Source of the DNA: Oehlia diaphana
Lineage: Eukaryota; Glomeromycota; Glomeromycetes; Glomerales; Glomeraceae
Reading direction: 5' to 3'
Length of the DNA stretch: 20,246 bases
Assembly (NCBI GenBank): GCA_003833135.1
Contig: QZLH01000008.1
Location: forward strand, 68,282-88,527
Shown: piece by piece, positions 10,130 through 18,834 of the stretch
How positions within the stretch are numbered: the stretch's first letter is position 1
How the letters are laid out: each line of letters begins with the position of its first letter
Notes under the pieces: generated by a model
Told to the model about the DNA's origin: nothing
Database searches by the model: none
What the model saw: only the letters and a program-made list of their open reading frames with translations
Made by a program: the position numbers and the translations under genes

Positions 10130-13100
10130 AAATATTTCGAATCTACGTAAACTACGAAAAATTTTTTTAAAAGGAATTCGAACCGTCCCTTCCGAAATCT
10201 TTACATTGGTGTAAAATAATTTTGAAGAAATTTTTAACCAAAAAATCTACAATTAACATTGAATGAGTTAGCATATAACATTGTAACATTGTATTAGTCG
10301 ATCAAGTATAACATTTACGCGATCGGACCAGATTATCCCGAGCTCACGACCAAGATCCATATTCCAAGACTCAACACAATTTAGTTATGCGTAAAATGAA
10401 ATAACTATATAACTTTTTTGTTAAAAAGTATTAATAAAATTAATTTTATAAAAAATTTGAAGTGTTGGGGTTTTTATTTCATACTTACTTGATTTACAAA
10501 TTTTTGATTTATATTCTGAGTGTATCTAAAATCGCTTTAGGATGATCTTAATGGGACATTACGAGCTAATTTGGACCTTTTATAGTCGAAAGTGCCTCGT
10601 TTATTAGTATATTCAATAAGTCGAAATCAATCCACTCAAAGTAGTCTGTGCTATTACAAATTTACAATATCGCAATTTTGCATCACGCAACGGCAGTTCG
10701 TTGACTAATTTACAATCTGAACAATTTACCGTATATATGTAAAAGTCTTATTATTATGATGAGATCCCGAGACCCGGAGGTCAGTCGGGGATATTTTGTT
10801 TCTTTTATTTGCTTTTTTATGCTTTAAAAAATTTTTTTTTCTTGAACAAGAATGAGAACGGGCTATATTTCTATTAAGATGCTATTTTTATAAACATTTG
10901 AATGAGGATCTTTTTTATATTTATCTAAAGAAAAAGAAAATAAAATGATGTAACAATATTTAAAGATATAATGAACCTTTTGCGTGTTCCATAACTTATA
11001 TGATTATTAGAAAATTAATGAACCCATATGAAATAGCACTTAAAATCATCACGTTTTTGATTCATGCAAATAACAAATGTTAATTGGGCCAATTTATATT
11101 TATTTGTTTTTTTTTCGGCGTAAGAGAACAAATCTTATGATATCTGCATAACAGACCCAACTATATTTCCGGATTACCCTCATCTCACTATTTTATTTCC
11201 CTAACTGGAGCACCCGATAAAAAATAAATCTATAAATGTACATAATAATGATGTATTACTTGAATATACTAAGCCACATATGCTGTACAATACTAGTAGC
11301 TTAATATACTTATCAATTAGAATACTTAAATTTTTATTTTGATAAAAATGAAAAATAGAGTACGGAACTTCTCCTAAGCTATTGTTTTTGAAATTCATAT
11401 AGATAGAAATTGCATTTTTATTTTATTTTGATATGTACGAAATTAATTTTTGAGGGAAAAATCATAATTAATTACTAATCAACATATGAGAATGAATTAC
11501 CGAAAATATTCAGCTTGTGACTCGATGACATAAAACAAGCGTGCATTAGTAAGCCATTACTTGCCCGTAATTTTAATTTCGTAGTTCTATAAGCCATTAT
11601 TACATTTTTTCCACAGAGAAATGATAAAAACTATAAATAGCTTTTTATAATAACTGTTCTTAATTTAAGAATTTAAATTCTTCATTTATACCAAATTGAT
11701 AACTTAAAACTATCACTCATAAATAGTTTTGTCAGTAAACTGAATACCTTGGGACTACTTGTATAAAGAAACAAAATTACAAAATCGAAGAGTTTCTTAA
11801 AAAACGAACGACTTGTCGAATTCTTTAAGATGGTTAATAATTTCAATGGTCTGTTGATGTTAACATATTTACATTATAATATTTCCTGCTTATGATCACG
11901 TGGATGTTACTATCTGACTGTTTCCTGACTCGCATTATTCCGACTTTGACTAGAATTCATATACAATTAGCGACGGGAATATACGGTATGCGTCGTGCCG
12001 TCGTTAAGAGATTTCGGATCAATAAAATTTTATTCAAATTTGCAATTCGAAATTTTTGAACTATGCAGGCAATGGCAGTTCATTGTTCTTCGCGACCTAG
12101 ATAGTAAAATTTATTGTATGAAAAACAATATTAAGCTCGTAAGTCAGGTTGCGATGCACAACATTCTATTTTTCTACTTTTTGCTTTTAACAGCGCTGCA
12201 TTCTTATGATCAGACGCATTATTAACTATTACTAATACAAAATAACAATATATTTCTACCTTGTATTGTTTTTCATCTCGTAACAATACATAATTGAAAT
12301 ATATTTTTCTTCAAATTAAAAGACAAACTGAATAAAAGATCAAATGAAAATATTGCATCATGCTGTGTGTATATAGCCTGATTCAATCTTGAAAAAAAAT
12401 AATAAAAAAAATGAAAATGCAACATAATGTGCGTCAATAACGAAGATAATAATGGTGTGTAACGTTGATTGAGCGATAAGGAATAAAGTTTGAGATACTG
12501 TACATATGTGGCGTACTTCTTTATTCTCGTTACATAAATTGTACATAATACACGTAACTTGGACAATTTTAAATTATAATTAAAAGTATGGCAAAGAAAT
12601 TGTGCATATTTATAATTAAAACTCTCGATATTATTTTATTTTTTTTTTTATTTTTGCATATTTCTATGTATACAGATAGCAAAAAATTTCTTTGTTACAT
12701 GGCTTAAATTTTAACCAATGAATTCACAAGATTTTGATTCTTTTTTAAAGTTCTATATGTACATTAACATAATAAAACGTACCGATAAGTATTATGACAA
12801 AGTGTCATAAATAACGCATGAAACTGTTAACATGATTTCGGAAAGATTCGGGTACAATCAATCATTCATAAAAAAATTCATCTCAAAAGTTAAATCTATT
12901 AAAACATCATGCATTCATATTGAGAGAAAAGTGAAAGAAATGTTTGAAATGTTTTTTGGATTTTAATATTTATCGGAAATACATCCATTATATAATCACA
13001 AAAAACATACCAAGATCTTCCCACGGCATACAGAGATATGACACATTCCAAAAAATTAATTTATTTTATACATGTGGTGGCTATCTTTTTAGTAAAGATT

Positions 13101-13279
13101 TTTTTTTCTATTAAATTATTGGCTGGTTAGTCTTAATGAACAACAAATGAGTTATGCTAGAATTATAGATAATTTTACTATTATACATTTTTTTAGCTAA
13201 TATTTCATATGAAAATGCGAATGTACGAATTAAAATAAAATTCAAATGAACTTCTCCATATTAGATTTGACAAGCCTCT
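10130..13279. other. Three-kilobase gene desert
   Basis: No supportable gene on either strand. Open frames at 11201-11398 (minus), 11995-12225 (plus) and 12273-12566 (minus) are dominated by Phe/Leu/Tyr/Ile, have no motif, and partly overlap one another. They are best explained as chance. The only distinct structure is the GC-rich hairpin at 10764-10792. Confidence 0.5.
10764..10792. repeat. Short GC-rich hairpin
   Basis: The sequence atcccga-gacccggaggtc-agtcggggat pairs at its ends (atcccga with tcggggat, one base bulged). It also contains the inner hairpin gacc-cgga-ggtc (10771-10782). It is a GC island within very AT-rich DNA and could be a remnant of a repeat end. No coding or RNA gene is recognised. 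Confidence 0.45.
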
Positions 13280-13504
13280 TAAGCCCATATAAAAAGGAAT
13301 GTCCGAAAAATGAAAAATGTCCGGAAAATTGCAATATTCCGGTCACTTTCTGGAACCAGGCCAGAACCCTCCTAGACATGTTTTCCGGGCATTTTCCGGA
13401 AATTCACAATTTCTCAGCGTCCGGAATATTGCAATTTTCCGGACATTTTCCGGACGCCTGAACATTTTCTGGACATTTTCAGACATTTTTTTTTATAGGG
13501 TAAG
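13280..13504. mobile_element. MITE-like element with TTTTCCGGACA arms
   Basis: The element itself spans 13284-13500 (217 bp). Its left end ccc-atataaaaaggaatgtc and the reverse complement of its right end ccctataaaaaaaaatgtc match. Inner arms 13314-13342 and 13421-13449 are perfect 29-base reverse complements (core ccggaaaattgcaatattcc). The motif cattttccgg or a variant occurs repeatedly (13389-13399, 13443-13453, 13463-13473, 13473-13483). TAAG flanks it on both sides (13280-13283 and 13501-13504), which fits a 4-bp target duplication. There is no transposase, so it would be non-autonomous. Open frames of 71 and 100 codons that run through it (13246-13461, 13317-13619) merely translate the repeat. 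I recall this TTTTCCGGACA family as abundant in Rhizophagus. Confidence 0.75.
13314..13449. repeat. 29-bp perfect inner inverted repeat
   Basis: Arms 13314-13342 and 13421-13449 are exact reverse complements separated by 78 bases. Each arm holds the words ATTGCAATATTCC or its reverse. This is the strongest secondary-structure potential in the window and the core of the MITE-like element. Confidence 0.92.
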
Positions 13505-14449
13505 TAGATCAATTTATGCTGTTAAAACAACATTATTTTTTGTGAGAATATTCAGCGTCCAAATTCCAAATCGGACTACCATTGTCTGCATCGAAATTGT
13601 ATCGGTAGATAATTGTTAAATAATATTCATATAATTCATTTATTTATTTGAAATTTTGGAGAGCGCGCTCAAATAAAAAGTAAATATCCCATGAATCGAT
13701 CATAAAAATGTACGAATCATTTTGCCACAGTTGAGTAATAATCGCTGCTTTGCCTCAATCTCAGATATCAACTACGAATGAAATTATTCACAACTAATTT
13801 CGGTAAGAATTATAGTTCAATTTTGTCGATTCAGGATATTTAGTGAAATTCACTACCGGATTTTGCCAGTGCCAAGTCCCACGACTCAAAAATATATAGT
13901 GTAAAAGAATTTGTCATTAAATAAAATTTTGTAATTGGTCAATATAAAGTATGTTATTGAATCATTAATATGCTAATATCCAAACTTATTGCTATATAAG
14001 AATTACTCTATTTTTTAATATATTAAAAAATAATTATAATATTATTAAATGCGGAAAATTTAAATCATAATACATAATCATAATTTTATTGATATAAATG
14101 AATTGTTATGTTAAACCTTAAAAAATAAATAAAGAAGTACAGTATTCATAATCAATTACATAATCATAAATGTAATATTACTCATAGAAACTTAATTTTA
14201 TGATTCCCTATAAATAATGAACCCCAATTTAGAAGAAATCTTCGGTTGTAACGATTAGCGTTAAAACCATTTTTTTTTTCAAAAGCTATAATTTTATAAA
14301 TAAATATAATTGTAAGTGATTTTCTAGAGATTCTAGAAACAAAATATATAATATTAATTTTCACAAATTTATATTCAATAATTTATTCGCATTAGTATAC
14401 ATTTTTAAATTTTCTATATAAACATATAAAATTGTAATTAAACTTAGAT
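13505..14449. other. Intergenic, includes duplicated 3' flank of paralogue B
   Basis: No gene supported. At 14245-14267 the sequence gttgtaacgattagcgttaaaacc matches attgtaacgaccggcgttaaaacgg at about 4160-4184, downstream of paralogue A. The duplication therefore carried about 200 bp of 3' flank as well as the coding region. The remainder is A/T-rich. Confidence 0.6.
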
Positions 14450-15097
14450 TTAAGAGGAGTTGAAACTATTTTGATGATTTTGATAATTTGTGAAATTATT
14501 GAAATCAACTTGTTGCTGCTGTTGAATGTAAGTGCCCTCCGATCCATTTATAAAATGGTCACTGCCTGGCAAATCATTGTAACTATAGTTTTGAATATCT
14601 GCCATTGGTGTTACTATTACATGATTCCCAATATCAAGTGAGTATGTATTTCTACAATACACTCTATAATAAAGTTTTTGCTTCAAGCTTTGTTCGAGAT
14701 GTAACTTTTGATGTATGGATAATACTCGCATATCAAAATCCATTCCACAAATTTCATCGTTCAAAACGTTTTCTACTAAAGAACTTGGGAGTAATTCACA
14801 AGTAACATGATATCTTATTGAGGGATCGCTTGGATGCTGGTAAAAGAATTCGTGACTATGGCGATCATGACTATCAAGAGTGTCTTCTTGTGAAATGATT
14901 TTACAATTAACAAGATAAAAATTATCATCATTTGATGAAAAATGATAAAACTTTAAGTAGCAGATTAGATTTTTTTGTTGTTGAATTTCATAACAAAAAT
15001 CATGTGCTGGCGCGTTTTGACTGGGACGAGCGGAGACAGGTTGAGAATAATTTATTGTAGATGATTGTTGATCATAAAATGAACAAGTACTATCCAT
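14450..15097 (-). CDS. Uncharacterised AMF-type protein, paralogue B
   Basis: Intact 215-codon minus-strand frame from ATG 15097, paralogous to 4362-4982. Conserved blocks are YLKFYHFSxNDxNFYLV (residues 47-63), HEFFYQH (82-88), VTCxLL (98-103), SLVENxLN (106-113), LSIHQKLxLEQxLKQKL (126-142), PMADIQ (164-169) and QQQQQ-D-NNF (192-202). The N-terminal 45 residues (MDSTCSFYDQQSS and on) do not align with paralogue A, and the Ser/Gln/Pro content suggests disorder. The C-terminus has a five-Gln run and ends Asn/Ser-rich, resembling low-complexity tails of regulators. No signal peptide or membrane span is visible. An acag directly before the ATG region (tacattacagcagt-ATG) could be a splice acceptor, so an upstream exon is possible. 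The function is unknown. Selection on the protein is inferred from block conservation amid diverged linkers. Confidence 0.8.
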   Translation of the reverse strand: MDSTCSFYDQQSSTINYSQPVSARPSQNAPAHDFCYEIQQQKNLICYLKFYHFSSNDDNFYLVNCKIISQEDTLDSHDRHSHEFFYQHPSDPSIRYHVTCELLPSSLVENVLNDEICGMDFDMRVLSIHQKLHLEQSLKQKLYYRVYCRNTYSLDIGNHVIVTPMADIQNYSYNDLPGSDHFINGSEGTYIQQQQQVDFNNFTNYQNHQNSFNSS

Positions 15098-15382
15098 ACT
15101 GCTGTAATGTATTTTAATGAGAAACGTTATTATTAGAACAATGAAAAAATTATATATTCACAATTAATAATATTAATAAAATCTGGTTGTAATAATTAAT
15201 TGAATTTATTCTTACAAGAAAGAACTTATACAAAGAAAGATTTAACACGAAAATTTTAATAAAAAAATAATAATAAACGATTTTTAATTACAAATGAATA
15301 TCGTATAAAAAGAGGATTTAAATTTCTTTTTTTTTTAAAAAAAAAATTTGATAAAGAAAAAAGTCTTCAACTGTCATCTTTA
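15098..15382. other. Upstream region of paralogue B
   Basis: Very AT-rich. A T8/A9 inverted homopolymer hairpin lies near 15327-15348. No promoter element can be assigned with confidence. Confidence 0.4.
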
Positions 15383-15412
15383 TAGTGGTAGGGCAAAATG
15401 AGAGTTCTGATT

Positions 15413-15434
15413 GTATCACGTGTATCACGTGTAT
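15413..15434. promoter_or_regulatory. Tandem CACGTG (E-box) pair
   Basis: gtatcacgt occurs twice in tandem followed by gtat, giving CACGTG at 15417-15422 and 15426-15431. CACGTG is the general bHLH binding palindrome in fungi. It lies about 320 bp upstream of the ATG of paralogue B on that gene's strand, so a regulatory role is possible but unproven. Confidence 0.4.
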
Positions 15435-15481
15435 AAACTCACATGATCCGTCTTGCAAATGACTCATCATAGTTCGTATTA

Positions 15482-15523
15482 AAATGACACATCATTTGTA
15501 ATCATGTGTCAATTGTGTCATTT
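15482..15523. repeat. ATGACACA inverted repeat
   Basis: Arms aaatgacaca (15482-15491) and tgtgtcattt (15514-15523) are exact reverse complements. An inner atgtgtc (15504-15510) adds a third copy, and tgacacat/atgtgtc words are concentrated between 15460 and 15535. Confidence 0.6.
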
Positions 15524-15844
15524 CAAGTCATTTTTCGAACAAATTTAGCATACTTTCTCTTATTGTCAATATTAGAAGGCAACGGACAGTTTTTTAAATC
15601 CAGTGTTTAATTCCTATCATTGTATTAATAGAATTTGATTCTCTGTTGAATTCCATATTTAGAAAAACAAAAAGAAACTCTCCGTAGTAATAGATCGTCA
15701 TCATATGATTCGGAGTTCGGACAATCATGTTGCAAAGTTAACAAAGCTTTAAAAATGAATTCACCTTTTGGTATGATTTATATCTATTATACGCCAATAG
15801 TAGGGGCAAAATGGGAGTTCTAGGACAAAATTTTCCGTAGGTAT

Positions 15845-15882
15845 CTAGAAAAGCTTCCAATAATATTTCCGAAGCTTTCTAG
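15845..15882. repeat. Hairpin CTAGAAAAGCTTC/GAAGCTTTCTAG
   Basis: ctagaaaagcttc (15845-15857) pairs with gaagctttctag (15871-15882) with a single unpaired A. It is one of three closely spaced hairpins in 15.8-16.3 kb. Confidence 0.6.
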
Positions 15883-16093
15883 CTAATAAGAATCCATAAT
15901 ATATAATTCAATGTTTAAAACTGCTCCAGGCTCGAATTTTGCTATACGAAAATTTCTGGTATCAAATTGGCTTGGAAATAAGCATAAGATACCAAGAATA
16001 AAACCATCTATTATTATAGCCTTTCTAGCCCAATTTTAATTCCAAATAATATATCGAAAAATGTATGTCACACTGGTTGCCTCTGAAAGAACT

Positions 16094-16140
16094 GAAACAT
16101 CGAATATAATCAAACGAAGTGAGATTATATTCGATGTTTC
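16094..16140. repeat. 17-bp perfect hairpin
   Basis: gaaacatcgaatataat (16094-16110) and attatattcgatgtttc (16124-16140) are exact reverse complements with a 13-base loop. The hairpin is part of the repeat-rich 15.8-16.4 kb segment. Confidence 0.9.
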
Positions 16141-16227
16141 GACTTATTCAAGCCTAAAAAGCATACCATATTTTCATGATATCCTAGAATTAATTCTAAA
16201 AGCGATTCGTTTCCATCTAGCAAAGGT

Positions 16228-16277
16228 CAAAAAGTCTTACCGAAAATCAGCTGTCTGATTTTTGGTAAGACTTTTTG
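16228..16277. repeat. 23-bp hairpin, one mismatch, 4-base loop
   Basis: caaaaagtcttaccgaaaat-cag (16228-16250) pairs with ctgatttttggtaagacttt-ttg (16255-16277) with a single G-to-T difference. The loop is ctgt. It is a strong snap-back structure. The 65-codon open frame at 16061-16258 runs through this and the neighbouring hairpin and is not considered a gene. Confidence 0.9.
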
Positions 16278-16443
16278 TATATCACCAATAAAGTAAAAAA
16301 GTATAGCTATTATTCTAATATACCAAAGATTTTATGTAATGCAAGACACTCTAAAACCATTTAAGTAACATAAGCACTAGGACAAAAAATATTACCAAAA
16401 ATTCGATCAAGTAAAAGTCTTACAAGCCTTATCTCGTAATCTG

Positions 16444-16632
16444 TTATAATATTGGATTACATAAAGTTGAGCCAGTAGGCTTACCACATTCACTACATGG
16501 GATACAAACCTTAGCTTTCCAATGAAAATGGCATCCTTCAGGACGCATGTAGGGCCTTCCACAGGCCTTACCAGTATTGGGCAAGTATGGACAAAAATAT
16601 TCTCTGATCATTTTTGATAAGAGGGAAATCAT
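16444..16632 (-). CDS. Small Cys/His-rich protein, possible zinc binder
   Basis: 62-codon frame with seven cysteines and two histidines in a regular layout: C14-x9-C24-x9-C34-H35-F-H37, then C43-x2-C46-x2-C49-x8-C58. Two partly parallel units are visible, ACGRPYMRPEGCHFHW (residues 23-38) and ECGKPTGSTLC (48-58), each with the element CG(R/K)P. This suggests two metal-binding knuckles. I recall C-x-x-CGKPT and RPEGC-x-x-HW motifs in AMF predicted proteins but cannot name a defined family. The usual continuation after such motifs is longer, so the C-terminus (CNPIL) may be truncated. ATG 16632 gives MISLLSKMIREYF; Met8 is an alternative start. It lies 114 bp downstream of a broken coding fragment on the same strand, so it may be an independent gene or a last exon. 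The function is unknown. Confidence 0.55.
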   Translation of the reverse strand: MISLLSKMIREYFCPYLPNTGKACGRPYMRPEGCHFHWKAKVCIPCSECGKPTGSTLCNPIL

Positions 16633-16746
16633 TAATTAAAGAAAAGTATTTGAAAGGTATTAAATAAAAGTTTTCTTTCATATTGAATACACAAATTCAA
16701 TTATCCGAAGACAAGCTAACTAACTCCTCAGGAAGTTGAAAAGGCA

Positions 16747-17059
16747 TTAATAAATATAGTCAATTTCTTTAATCCTTTCTTTATAGTTTTGCATAAAATT
16801 TCCATCCTTTGGTCTTCTATAATATAAGCCTGCTTTGCGCCAGGCAGAAGATCCCAAAGAATAATACCATAATGGATCTATATAAACTATACTATAAATT
16901 AGCTAAGGATTATTTTATTACAGAATCACAAATTGATGAAAAAGCAGAAGACTTTCTTAATTCGTAAACACCCACTGGGATGGCAATTTGCACATCTTTT
17001 AAAATTTGAAGCTCTTCCTTCAACCAATTTACTTTATTTGTATAATGTTCAAGTGTTTG
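16747..17059 (-). pseudogene. Broken coding fragment, unknown family
   Basis: Two open pieces lack a start codon. Reading 17059 to 16910 gives FQTLEHYTNKVNWLKEELQ and later VQIAIPVGVYELRKSSAF before a TAA. Reading from about 16891 in another frame gives YIDPLWYYSLGSSAWRKAGL, then YYRRPKDGNFMQNYKERIKE and IDYIY before TAA at 16749-16747. The second piece could start at a splice acceptor (tttatag at about 16897-16892), but fewer than 20 bases separate the pieces, too few for an intron. A frameshift in one former exon is therefore more likely. Residue composition (Trp, Tyr, charged helices) is protein-like. It may be the 3' part of the kinase-like relic upstream on the same strand, or a different gene. 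I do not recognise it. Confidence 0.45.
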
Positions 17060-17410
17060 AAAAAAAAAATAAATTGATTTATTGTTTTATTGTAATAATC
17101 TTACATGAATAATCTACGGTTGAGATTTTCTTTATTATTAAAATAATATTTGGGATTCTATATCCATTTTATCATCCACCCAACCCGAACGGCTTTTTTG
17201 TAAAAATTACCGTTAATTTTATCGAATATTCATAAATATTTTATAACGCAATATGTGACAATTATTGAATTTTTACATTATTAGCTATATATTTTACATA
17301 TTTTTATTACACTTCCTTTTCCTTAACTTATAAGCTAGTGGTTAGTATTCTTAAATAAATATTTCAAGCGAGCTGCTTGATATATCCCTTCAAATTATCA
17401 TAATTCAAAT

Positions 17411-18762
17411 TTATACAGCAATTACATACTGTATGTTCTTCCAAATCCCATCCGCAAACACTCTCCTCCAGAATTCAATAGCTTCATCTACTTTATTTGA
17501 AGTATTTATTAGCTTCAAGTACTTGATCCTCATTTAAGCGAATGTAAATGGAATGCACAAGCGTAAACAAGTCATCTTGAAACTCGACAATTGGTCGCTC
17601 GGCTTTTATAGCTTCCATCAATTGTAATAAGCGAAATGGCAATGCCGGACCACAGAAATTCCAATTTTGAAATTTATAAACAAATTAGTAAATATAAATC
17701 ATAATCGACTTCCAGAAGAACACTTACATTTTCTGCACACAAACTACACCTAAAATCAGCTAAGATAAGCCCGCCATTGTAAATAAGATATTACTCAATC
17801 GCACATCGCCATGTATTATGTTATTTTGATGACATATCCACAACATCCCCCAGTTTTGACACAGGCTCGTGAGATTCTTTGAACAATCCAATTGCTCGTG
17901 GTTGTAACATCAACGCAGTGTTTGATGATTTGACGAGCTTTATAATTCCCTCGTCAATAGTATGGCTTTTGAAGCTTATTTTTCATTTTCGTATTTCTAA
18001 CAACTTTACAACGGAGTTTTTATCACCAATGACACCAAATATGGCAGAATTTGATGTAGATGCAATCAAGTCATCTAATTGTGCACCCAGTCCTGAAAGT
18101 CACAAATTACAAAATTAAAAAATGTGCATACTGCAGAGATGACATTAGGTCATCAAAATACCTGACATGGGATGGTAATATACCAAATTGAGAAGTGCTT
18201 GTAAATACTTTGTAGTTATTTGGTTACTAAGACTCATTTGGTCAGAATATGATATCTCGTATGGTGTTTCACTTTCTTCACTACAATCAGTTAGGAACCC
18301 GTAATTTCCTTTCTTGCTTCAGCGTTAGAGTAACATAATGTAAAACTTGTCCCTGATGAGTAGAATTGAAGCAAGAACCTAAAGGGTTTATTTTTCCTAT
18401 AACTTCTACTGTATTTACTGTTAGTACAAATATCAGGAGCTTTTCCATCAAGAAATTTTTTCCCAGCTATGGCATAGTTATTATCTAATTGCGTAAGTAA
18501 GACACTATCGACATTAGATGTTTCGGTGTACTTTGGAATTATAATACCCTTAAAGTTTGTAATTTTTCACAGACTCTTTATCGTCGGTCGGCGGTGTATC
18601 GAATGAAAGGTCACATCCGGAGAGTTAACCACAATACTCCAACACGTGTCTTCCCACAAGCGAGAAAGGCTGTGGATAGTTGCATCAAAAAGAGTTTGAA
18701 AACGACGTCTCTTGTTTTTTTCATTTTCGTATTTAATTCCATTACAAGTCTCTTTCGTTCTT
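17411..18762 (-). pseudogene. Decayed protein-kinase-like gene
   Basis: Reading minus strand, successive pieces are: 18762-18610 with KRRRFQTLFDATIHSLSRLW; 18600-18553 with FDTPPTDDKESVKNYK; an 87-codon open piece 18554-18294 with GIIIPKYTETSNVDSVLLTQ and FLLQFYSSGTSFTL; 18300-18162 ending YYHPMS; then, after a 69-base GT-AG intron, 18092-17824 with AIFGVIGDKNSVVKLLEIRK, where VVK fits the ATP-binding lysine; 17813-17728 with IIHGDVRLSNILF and then LILADF, the catalytic loop and the DFG position (here DFR); and 17651-17411 with VEFQDDLFTLVHSIYIRL and EAIEFWRRVFADGIW, a C-lobe resembling FunK1/Crinkler-associated fungal kinases. HGD in place of HRD is usual for that divergent group (established knowledge). 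Breaks: frameshifts near 18603, 18552, 18296, 17835 and 17776, a TGA at 17985-17983, and a TAA with frameshift at 17495. It is therefore not functional unless the sequence is faulty. Confidence 0.8.
18093..18161 (-). other. Intron of kinase-like relic
   Basis: In minus-strand sense the exon ends atgtcag and the intron begins gtattttg. It ends gtgactttcag before gactgggtgc. Joining the exons restores one frame reading HPMSGLGAQLDDLIASTS. The length of 69 bases is typical of fungal introns. A second donor (aat-gtaagt at 17727) ends the HGDVRLSN exon; its acceptor before 17651 is no longer recognisable. Confidence 0.7.
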
Positions 18763-18834
18763 CTATGAGACAATTTTCGCGTCAAAAAGGTTAGTGCGTT
18801 AAAAACAAAAGGCAATGTTAGCAAATTAGCTTAC

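Larger units (their letters stand above)
15383..15820. repeat. Direct repeat TAGTGGTAGGGCAAAATG, two copies
   Basis: tagtggtagggcaaaatgag-agttct at 15383-15407 and tagtaggggcaaaatggg-agttct at 15798-15820 are near-identical direct copies about 415 bp apart. They may be the same end of two nested or adjacent element copies. Confidence 0.6.

Noticed and set aside
10173..10184. ggaattcgaacc, whose complement ggttcgaattcc resembles a tRNA B box
   Set aside because: The flanking bases do not form a T-arm stem and no A box, anticodon arm or acceptor stem is found at the right distance.
11995..12225. 76-codon plus-strand open frame
   Set aside because: It begins at a GTG, not ATG, ends in a T-rich hydrophobic run, and has no recognisable domain.
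12273..12566. Overlapping 97- and 62-codon minus-strand frames
   Set aside because: Two frames in the same DNA with equal Phe/Leu bias; neither shows protein-like features.
16061..16258. 65-codon plus-strand frame in the hairpin segment
   Set aside because: It runs through two near-perfect hairpins, so its reading is imposed by repeat structure.
17879..18118. 79-codon plus-strand open frame
   Set aside because: It is the antisense of the kinase-like relic; the minus strand carries the recognisable motifs.
18594..18794. 66-codon plus-strand open frame
   Set aside because: Antisense shadow of the minus-strand exon reading FQTLFDATIHSLSRLW.
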